Source of the DNA: Leadbetterella sp035299025
Lineage (GTDB): Bacteria > Bacteroidota > Bacteroidia > Cytophagales > Spirosomataceae
Length of the DNA: 64,000 nt
Assembly: GCA_035299025.1 (NCBI GenBank)
Contig: DATGXK010000006.1
Span: forward strand, 105,468 to 169,467
Direction: 5' to 3'
Both the position numbers and the translations under genes were made by a program. Positions 52,549 to 61,900 of the stretch are shown in pieces. The first letter of the stretch is position 1. Each line of letters opens with the position of its first letter. A model generated the notes under the pieces. That model saw only the letters and a program-made list of their open reading frames with translations. It was not told the origin of the DNA and searched no databases.

Positions 52549-52831
52549 TAACACAATTTAGATAAACATATTGGAAATCTATCAGCCAGCACAATCTGCT
52601 TGTCACTGTGAAATATACTTTAATGGTGGCAGAAATTGTACCTCACCTTAACAGTCAGGAAATAACCTAATACTGAAAATGCAATTTGTGATTTCTATAA
52701 TAAAAAGTTTGGTCAATGTTAACAGACCTTTCCTACTACTAAATGCATATTCCATTGAAAGTGAGCCACTGAAACATGGTTGATTTTTTCCTCTTGATGC
52801 TTGACTTGATTATTAAAATGGAATAAAAAAC

Positions 52832-53473
52832 CTAAATTTTGTTCAATAACAATTCATCTTTATTTTGCAATGACCAAATCAATAGTGAATTTTTCGTTTG
52901 TGATAAACCCATCTTCCTAATGATATTTGATCGATGTTTTTCAATTGTTTTTTCTGCCACAAACAACATTTCTGCTATTTCTTTGGTGTTTTTCTTTTGA
53001 GCTATAAGCCTCAGTATTTTTATTTCGGATGGTGACAGCTTAGAAGTGATGGTATTTTCATGATCTGAATTATACTGATTAGTCAAGTTTTTCCCAAAAT
53101 AAGTTCCTCCCCGAATCACCGATTGTAGGCAAATCAAAATCTCATCTAAGGTGCTCTCTTTTAACATATAGCCCCTTACGCCAATTTCAATAGCCCTTTG
53201 CAGAATACTCTGCTCTTTATGAATAGTATTAAAGATAAAAATCGTCGAAGAGTGTCCATTGGTATTCAATTTTTCGACTATTTGAAAGCCATTCATGTCA
53301 GGCATTTCAATATCCAAAATGGCAATTTGAGGCTTTAGGTTTATCAATTTGTGATAAGCCATAATTCCGTTTGTTTCTGCCGCAATGACTTTATAACCGT
53401 TGCTCAGTAGAAAATCTGCCATGCCTTTAACAATTAAAGGGTGGTCATCGGCTACAAGAATAGTGATTTCCAT
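52832..53473 (-). CDS. NarL/LuxR-family response regulator
   Basis: A 213-aa regulator. The receiver domain (about 3-120) has the acidic pocket ADDH at 8-11, phospho-acceptor Asp54 (LDIEMP) and Lys near 105. The C-terminal LuxR-type HTH is at about 145-205: LSPSEIKILRLIAQKKNTKEIAEM then VEKHRSNIIRKMG. Its start codon overlaps the kinase stop by one base (TAATG), so the pair is a coupled two-component system. Likely targets include the divergent adhesin genes next door; that is inference from position. Confidence 0.93.
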   Translation of the reverse strand: MEITILVADDHPLIVKGMADFLLSNGYKVIAAETNGIMAYHKLINLKPQIAILDIEMPDMNGFQIVEKLNTNGHSSTIFIFNTIHKEQSILQRAIEIGVRGYMLKESTLDEILICLQSVIRGGTYFGKNLTNQYNSDHENTITSKLSPSEIKILRLIAQKKNTKEIAEMLFVAEKTIEKHRSNIIRKMGLSQTKNSLLIWSLQNKDELLLNKI

Positions 53474-55470
53474 TATGAAATTGGGATGTTTAAAGAAATG
53501 GTAGTGCCTTCATCAATTTTGGAAATAATCGCTACTTTAGCTCCTAAAATACCTGCTCGATGATGAATGGAAAGTATACCATGCGAATCTGTAAATGACT
53601 CAATTGGTACAGGCCAAATAAAGCCTTTGCCGTTATCCCTAATGACAAGAGAAATGCTATCACCAACTTTTGATATTCCAATAAAAGCAGCCTTGGCATA
53701 AGCATGTTTAAGAATGTTATTGAGAGCTTCCTGAATTATTCTGAATGTGTAAAGCTGCTTTTCCGCTGAGAGTACTTTATTTAGAGATTCATCGATTTCT
53801 GTCGAAAAGAATAAATCAGTCTCTTTGTCTAACTGTTGAATCAAGTCTATAGTAGCACTACATAAACCTACCTTGGCTAACTGGACAGGGTATAGTTTTT
53901 TTGTAAGCATTCTAATATCCTGAATTATTTCATCAATTTGTTTTTTTGACTGAGAGGTTTGATTGCTAGTGAGTGATGCCTTTAAAACCAAAAGTTCGGA
54001 TGCAACACCATCATGTAAATCAAGAGCTATTCTGGCTTGCTCATTTTCAGTTGCTGTAATAAGGTCCTGATGATACTTTTCATTTAATTCAACCTCCTTT
54101 TTTTTCAAAAGTTGTTTTCTTCTGACAAATACAAAATATAGACCGGTACCTGCGATAAATACCGCAAGAATAGTGATTGCAGTCCACATGTTTCTTTCTT
54201 TTTCCAACACTTTGAGCTGCTCGCTTTTCAATTTAATTTGCAGATCTTTTTCTTTGGTTTGGAATTCCTTATCGAGTCTGGCTATTTCCAAGGACTGTTT
54301 TCTGATGTCGATGGAGTCTTTAATTCTATAATAATTAGAAAAGTTATTTAAAGATTCTTTATAATTCCCATCCGCATTTTCCACCCTTGCAAGTTGTCCA
54401 TATACATCCATTATAAAAGAAGGGTCACCATTCATTTTTTTGGCTATCGGCAACAATCCTGTCAGAATTGATTTCGCTTGGTCCCATTTTTTTGTTTTGG
54501 CGTAAACTTCAACTTTATACAGTTCAAGCCGTTTTGCCAAATATTCATTATTCAGTTTTTTTTGCTCATTAATGCATTTGTCATACATTTCAATCGCCTG
54601 ATCAAGTTTCCCAAATCTTTTCAGGAGATTAGCCCGACTATAAAATACAGTAAATGAGGAATAAGGATCAACCTTTAAACTATCAATAAGAAATAATGCA
54701 CGATTGGAAGCCTGAAATCCATTCAGACTGTCGCTCATTTTGGAATAAACATTGGTAAGGCTACTATAATTAACTATGGCTTTGCTAAAGTTTCTTTCCC
54801 GAATCATAGCATCAGCGGCGAGTTTATAATAATCAGCAGCTTTTTGGTTTTCATTAAGATCTAAATAGACATTTCCAATATAACCGATTATAGTCCATTT
54901 GTTACCTTCCTCCGGAAGTTTTGAAGAATACCGGAGTGCGTTTTTATATTCCCCCAAAGCCTCTTCATAGGAAGCCTTTCCGTAAAAGACCTGACCCTTG
55001 CCCATATAGGTACTTTCCATTAATGAGTCATGACCGGACGAGGCAAACCGATTTGCAGCAATTTGATAGAAATGCAACGCACTGTCGGGTAAACCGGCAG
55101 TGACATATTGCCCTCCAATAAGATTTAAAAAACTATGAGAAATCTTTGGACTATTAACCTTTGGCAAGGTATTAATGAGTCTTGAGGTAAATTCGGAATC
55201 CTGTTTATTTTTAACATTTAGTGACTTTCCGAACTTCTCTATCAACAAATAAAAAGCAGTGTCAATATTTTTTTCATTATCCCAGGCAGAAAACAATCTT
55301 TCCCTGTAGGTAGAATCATCTGATTTATGTTCTTCAAGCCAGGTTTTAATTTCTTCTTTTTGCCCTGAATTAGAGAGTTTTGATTTTTGTTTGGAACTAT
55401 CACAACCTGTTAGGATTGCAGCAATAGTAACAAATATACTTAGTACGGCTATTGTTAATTTAATTCTCAT
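53473..55470 (-). CDS. TPR-containing sensor histidine kinase (NarX/DesK type)
   Basis: A 665-aa kinase. The N-terminal hydrophobic segment ends in a lipobox-like ILTGC (about residue 23). TPR repeats fill about 110-385, presumably periplasmic. A coiled coil and one transmembrane helix (about 430-450) lead to HisKA_3 with ALDLHDGVASELL (phospho-His) and a HATPase with NNILKHAYAKA and DNGKGF. This layout is typical of Bacteroidota tetratricopeptide kinases. I chose the ATG at 55470 instead of the TTG at 55482. It phosphorylates the regulator encoded immediately downstream. The ligand sensed by the TPR part is unknown. Confidence 0.9.
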   Translation of the reverse strand: MRIKLTIAVLSIFVTIAAILTGCDSSKQKSKLSNSGQKEEIKTWLEEHKSDDSTYRERLFSAWDNEKNIDTAFYLLIEKFGKSLNVKNKQDSEFTSRLINTLPKVNSPKISHSFLNLIGGQYVTAGLPDSALHFYQIAANRFASSGHDSLMESTYMGKGQVFYGKASYEEALGEYKNALRYSSKLPEEGNKWTIIGYIGNVYLDLNENQKAADYYKLAADAMIRERNFSKAIVNYSSLTNVYSKMSDSLNGFQASNRALFLIDSLKVDPYSSFTVFYSRANLLKRFGKLDQAIEMYDKCINEQKKLNNEYLAKRLELYKVEVYAKTKKWDQAKSILTGLLPIAKKMNGDPSFIMDVYGQLARVENADGNYKESLNNFSNYYRIKDSIDIRKQSLEIARLDKEFQTKEKDLQIKLKSEQLKVLEKERNMWTAITILAVFIAGTGLYFVFVRRKQLLKKKEVELNEKYHQDLITATENEQARIALDLHDGVASELLVLKASLTSNQTSQSKKQIDEIIQDIRMLTKKLYPVQLAKVGLCSATIDLIQQLDKETDLFFSTEIDESLNKVLSAEKQLYTFRIIQEALNNILKHAYAKAAFIGISKVGDSISLVIRDNGKGFIWPVPIESFTDSHGILSIHHRAGILGAKVAIISKIDEGTTISLNIPIS

Positions 55471-55928
55471 AACTGTAAACAAAGATAGGGCACCATCGAA
55501 TCAATTAAAATAAGGGTTACCCATTATTTTTTGGTTTTTTTTGTCCCACTACCTTTGATTTCAAATTATAACCATTGAAGATGTCTAAATATTCAGCAAT
55601 TAATCCTTTTGAATTCTTCATAATAATAAATAAATATAAAAACGCCAGTTAAGTAATTAATTTAAAGACAGTTAAAGTCACTAAATTATTATAAAAATAT
55701 AGACTTATATATTAAAATTTTCAAGATTCATTAATACTAAATTGGTTCAAATAGATCTTTTTTTTGAGAATTTGTAAAAAAGGTAAATAATTCAAAATGA
55801 ACTATTTTATTCAAATCAACCCCCAAAAAAAGGCCATTTTTTCAAATCCTGAGCTTTCTCTTATTAACAATTCTCAGGTAAAATTTAATTCTCATAAAAA
55901 ATTCTTTTCTAAAACTCTTTTCTATAGT
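55471..55928. other. Divergent spacer between kinase and adhesin genes
   Basis: Very AT-rich. The adhesin frame is open from 55797, but those 44 residues precede the real signal peptide, so I treat 55797-55928 as leader. No convincing -33/-7 pair was found on the plus strand. No gene is seen. Confidence 0.6.
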
Positions 55929-58900
55929 ATGAAACGACTCAACCTTTGTATAATCCTTAATTTACTTAGTATTAATCTCTTTGGTGCGATTTATTATGTA
56001 GATGAGACCAAAGCAAACAATACAGGAAGCGGAACCTCTTGGGCCACTGCTAAAAAAGATATTCAAAATGCTATTGATATTGCCTCTTCAGGAGACCAGA
56101 TTTGGATAAAAGCGGGTACTTATTATCCAACAGTGGATTTGTTTAATAGTTCATCGCCTACCGATCCAAGAGATAAGACATTTTTTGTTAAAAATGGAGT
56201 TAGCTTATTCGGAGGATTTGCAGGAACTGAAGCCTCATTGAGTGAAAGGAATATTCCGAATAATCAAACCATACTTAGTGGTGATATTGGTACAATTGGA
56301 AGCTCATCTGATAATTGTTATCATGTTATTTCAGCTATCAATAATACTGTTGCAAGTACATTTGATGGATTAATCATTACCGATGGTACCACAACTGCCA
56401 CTTCTTCAAGTGTTACAGCTAATTCAACTTCCGTCAATCGAAATAGAGGTGCTGGTATAATGATAACTCATGTCAACCTAAACTCCTTAACATATATTAT
56501 TAAAAATTGTGTCATTAAAAATCATCTGGGAGGAAACGGAAATGGGGCAACTGCCAATGTATTTAATACCAGTTTATCGGTTGAGAATTGTATTTTTATG
56601 AATAATATCGTTACCACAACAGTTGTTGCAAATGGCTTATGTATAAATTCCTCCGGTAATAGTCTAACTGTTTCCAACAGCGTTTTTGTTTCAAATCAGT
56701 ACACAAATGCTACAGGAGGCTCAGGTGGAGCAATTCAAGCGTCTGCTTCATCAAATTCTTTTACAAATTGTACTTTTACAAATAATAAAGTTGGAGCGAG
56801 CGGGAATGGTGGTGCAATTTATTTTCCCAACTCTGTTCATACTTCAGAAATAAAAAATTGTATTTTTTATAATAATTTCAAGGGTACAAGTGCTACAACC
56901 TATGGTTCTGATATTTCTTTAAATGGTAACGGAACTAATTTAACGGCATTTAATTGTATTTTACAACTTTCTCAATCCTCAGATTACACTAATGTTGGAT
57001 TGAATAGTGGATCAAGTAATAATATTTTTAGTAATTCAAATCCCAATTTTGGTGATATCTCAGATATAGATGGGAATGACAATAAATATTTCACGTCGGA
57101 TGATGGTTTATCCCTTCAAACTGGTAGTCCAGCAATAAATGCTGGTTCTTCAGTTAGTACTCCTACCACTGATATAACAGGTGCTGCGAGAGTTGGAAAT
57201 CCCGAAATTGGAGCATATGAAGTTACTGTGGTGGCTTCTCCTGAAATCAATGTAAAAGGAAATAATGTTTCTATATCAGACAATGATACCTCCCCAAGTT
57301 CCGTAGATCATACAGATTTTGGTTCAACGTCTGTTACAGGAGGAACAGTAACCAGAACATTTACCATTGAAAATACTGGCTCAGGTGCCCTTAATCTTAC
57401 CGGATCTCCTTTAGTAAGTATAGGTGGAACAAACGCCAGTGATTTCACAATTACCCAAATTCCAAGTTCTCCAGTCGCCGCAACAAATGGTACTACAACT
57501 TTTCAAGTTACCTTCGACCCTTCTTCTACTGGATTGAGAACAGCAACTGTTAGTATAGCGAACAATGATTCGGATGAAAACCCTTATGATTTCAGCATTC
57601 AAGGAACGGGTAATTGTGCATTGACAATGAGCCAAAATACTCAAACTAATGTAAGTTGTAATGGAGGAAGCAATGGGGCAGCGAGTGTTAATGCTGCAAC
57701 GGGCGGAACGGCACCTTATACCTATAACTGGACTCCTGGCAATCCAACAGGCGATGGTACAGTTTCAGTAACAGGCCTAACAGCAGGTATTTGGACATGC
57801 ACAGTTACAGATGCCAATTCTTGCACGGCGACTCAGACATTTACGATTACCCAGCCTACAGCTATTTCACTTACATCTGCAAGTCAAACAAATATAAGTT
57901 GCTTTGGTGGTTCTAATGGAGCAGCAAGTATCAATACACCAATTGGAGGTGCTGGTGGATATACATACAACTGGACTCCAGGAAATCCAACCGGTGATGG
58001 CACAGTATCAGTAACAGGACTAACAGCCGGAACATGGACTTGCACGGTTACAGATGCCAATTCTTGTACTGCTACTCGAACCTTTAACATTACGCAGCCA
58101 ACGGTTTTATCTGTTAGTGCAGCCAGCCAAACGAATGTATCTTGTAACGGTGGTAGCAATGGAGCGGCAAGCATCAATACACCAACAGGTGGTGCAGGTG
58201 GATATATCTACAATTGGACCCCGGGCAATCCAACAGGTGATGGCACAGTTTCAGTAACAGGCCTAACAGCAGGAACATGGACATGCACAGTTACAGATGC
58301 CAATTCTTGTGCGGCGACTCAAACCTTTAACATTACGCAACCAACGGTTTTATCTGTTAGTGCAGCCAGCCAAACGAATGTATCTTGTAACAGTGGTAGC
58401 AATGGAGCAGCCAGCATCAACACTCCAACTGGCGGTGCAGGTGGATATACTTACAATTGGACTCCTGGCAATCCAACAGGTGATGGCACAGTTTCAGTAA
58501 CGGGCCTAACAGCAGGAACATGGACATGCACAGTTACAGATGCCAATTCTTGTATGGCGACTCAGATATTTACCGTAACACAGCCTGCAGGAATGACAGT
58601 TACTGTAGCCAGTCAAACTAATGTTTCTTGCAATGGCGGTTCTAATGGAGCAGCCAGCATCAATACACCAACGGGAGGAGCAGGAGGATATACCTATGAC
58701 TGGACACCAGGCAATCCAACTGGTGATGGTACCGTAAGTGTGACAGGCTTAATAGCCGGCTCATGGACCTGCACGGTAACAGATGCGAACAGTTGTACAG
58801 CCACGCAGACCTTTATCATTACTCAACCAACGGCTATCAGTACTACAACAGGCTCTCAAACCAACGTTTTCTGTAATGGCGGAACCAATGGTTCTGCTTC

Positions 58901-61900
58901 GGTAACACCCTCTGGTGGAGCGGGAGGCTATACGTATTCATGGTCACCAGCAGGTGGAACAGCTGCTACAGCCACAGGTTTAAGTGCGGGAGCATATACA
59001 GTAACGGTAACTGATGCGAACGGATGTACGGCCACTCGAAACTTTACCATAACCCAACCAACGGCCATCAGTACTTCAACAGGTTCTCAAACGAATGTAT
59101 CTTGTAATGGAGGCTCTAACGGCTCTGCTTCAGTGAGCCCAACTGGAGGAGCAGGAGGCTATACGTACTCATGGTCTCCATCAGGAGGAACATCTGCTAC
59201 CGCCACAGGCTTAAGTGCGGGAGCGTATACAGTAACGGTAACTGATGCGAACGGATGTACGGCCACTCGAAACTTTAGCATAACCCAACTAACAGCTATC
59301 AGTACATCAACTACAGTACAAACCAATGTATCTTGTAATGGAGGCTCGAACGGTTCTGCTTCGGTAACACCCTCTGGTGGAGCGGGTGGCTATACCTATT
59401 CATGGTCACCAGCAGGAGGAACAGCCGCTACCGCCACAGGTTTAAGTGCGGGAGCATATACAGTAATGGTAACAGATGCGAACAGTTGTACAGCCACGCA
59501 GACCTTTACCATTACCCAACCAACTGCTATCAGTACTACAACAGGTTCTCAAACGAACGTATCCTGTAATGGAGGAACCAACGGTTCGGCCTCGGTAACA
59601 CCCTCAGGTGGAGCGGGTGGCTATACCTATTCATGGTCACCAGCAGGAGGAACATCTGCGACAGCCACAGGCTTAAGTGCAGGGGTATATATCGTAACTG
59701 TAACCGATGCTAATGCTTGTACTGCAACTCGAAACTTTACCATAACCCAACCAACAGCCATCAGTACATCAACTGCAACACAAACCAATGTATCTTGTAA
59801 TGGCGGAACCAATGGTTCGGCTTCGGTAACACCCTCTGGTGGAGCGGGTGGCTATACCTATTCATGGTCACCAGCAGGTGGAACAGCTGCTACAGCTTCC
59901 GGCTTAAGTGTAGGAGCGTATACAGTAACAGTAACCGATGCTAACGCTTGTACTGCAACTAGATCCTTTATCATTACTCAACCAACGGCTATCAGTACAT
60001 CAACTGCAGCACAAACCGATGTATCTTGCAATGGAGGCTCAAACGGTACGGCATCGGTGAGTCCATCTGGTGGAGCAGGTGGGTATACGTACTCATGGTC
60101 TCCATCTGGCGGAACAGCCGCTACGGCCGCAGGTTTAAGTTCAGGGGTATATACAGTAACAGTAACCGATGCCAACGGATGTACCGCGACTCGAAGCTTT
60201 ACCATAACCCAACCAACAGCTATCAGTACTTCAACGGGTTCTCAAACGAATATATCATGCAATGGAGGCTCAAACGGTTCTGCTTCAGTGAGCCCATCTG
60301 GAGGAGCAGGTAGCTACACGTACTCATGGTCTCCATCAGGAGGAACATCTGCTACGTCCACAGGTTTAGGTGTAGGGGTATATACAGTAACAGTAACGGA
60401 TGCGAACGGATGTATTGCAACTCGAAGCTTTACCATAACCCAACCAACGGCCATCAGTACTTCAACAGGTTCTCAAACCAATGTATCGTGCAATGGAGGC
60501 TCTAACGGTTCGGCTTCGGTAACACCATCTGGTGGGGCGGGTGGATATACCTATTCATGGTCACCATCTGGAGGAACATCTGCGACAGCTACCGGCTTAA
60601 TTGCTGGAGCTTATACAGTAACAGTAACGGATGCGAACGGATGTATTGCAACTCGAAGCTTTATCATTACCCAACCAACTGCTATCAGTACATCAACTGC
60701 AGCACAAACCAATGTATCTTGTAATGGTGGAACCAACGGTTCGGCTTCGGTAACACCATCTGGTGGGGCGGGTGGATATACCTATTCATGGTCACCATCT
60801 GGAGGAACATCTGCGACAGCTTCCAGCTTAAGTGCAGGAGCTTATACAGTAACAGTAACGGATGCGAACGGATGTACGGCAACTAGGAACTTTACCATAA
60901 CCCAACCAACTGCTATCAGTACATCAGCTGCAGCACAAACGAATGTATCTTGTAATGGTGGAACCAACGGTTCGGCTTCGGTAACACCATCTGGTGGGGA
61001 GGGTGGATATACCTATTCATGGTCACCATCTGGAGGAACATCTGCGACAGCTTCCGGCTTAAGTGCAGGGGTATATACAGTAACGGTAACCGATGCTAAC
61101 GGATGTACAGCAACTCGAAGCTTTACGATTACCCAACCAACGGCCATCAGTACTTCAACCGGTTCTCAAACGAATGTATCTTGTAATGGAGGCTCGAACG
61201 GTTCTGCTTCGGTAACTCCATCTGGTGGAGCAGGTGGCTATACGTACTCATGGTCTTCATCTGGCGGAACAGCCGCTACAGCTACAGGCTTAAGTTCAGG
61301 GGTATATACAGTAACTGTAACCGATGCTAATGCTTGTACCGCAACTCGAAGTTTTACCATAACCCAACCAACCGCTATCAGTACTTCAACGGGTTCGCAA
61401 ACGAATGTATCGTGTAATGGAGGCTCAAACGGTTCTGCTTCAGTGAGTCCATCTGGAGGAGCAGGTGGATATACCTATTCATGGTCACCAGCAGGTGGAA
61501 CAGCTGCTACGGCCACAGGCTTAAGTGCGGGAGCATATACAGTTACTGTAACGGATGCGAACGGATGTACAGCAACTCGATCCTTTATCATTACCCAACC
61601 AACGGCTATCAGTACTACAACAGGTTCACAAACCAATGTATCTTGTAATGGAGGCTATAACGGATCTGCTTCAGTGAGCCCATCTGGAGGAGCAGGTGGC
61701 TATACCTATTCATGGTCACCAGCAGGTGGAACAGCCGCTACAGCTTCCGGCTTAAGTGCAGGAGTGTATACAGTAACAGTAACCGATGCTAATGCTTGCA
61801 CCGCAACTCGATCATTTACGATTACTCAACCAACCGCTATCAGTACTTCAACAGGTTCTCAAACGAATATATCTTGTAATGGAGGCTCAAACGGATCTGC

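Larger units (their letters stand above)
52224..52831. other. Right island end and adjacent spacer
   Basis: No gene is seen in 608 bp. It holds, in order: the HTH-gene operator and promoter, a TTTTGTTTTGCATA arm-like motif (52451 onward), a hairpin ATGAGTT/AACTCAT (52476-52499), the right att repeat (52532-52548), and about 280 bp of unique sequence before the response-regulator gene. Confidence 0.6.

Noticed and set aside
52532..52580. Intact tRNA gene at the right island end
   Set aside because: Only the anticodon-arm to T-stem core matches; the T-loop, acceptor and the entire 5' half are absent.
55797..55928. 44-residue N-terminal extension of the adhesin
   Set aside because: It would place a hydrophilic segment before the signal peptide; the ATG at 55929 gives a normal Sec signal.
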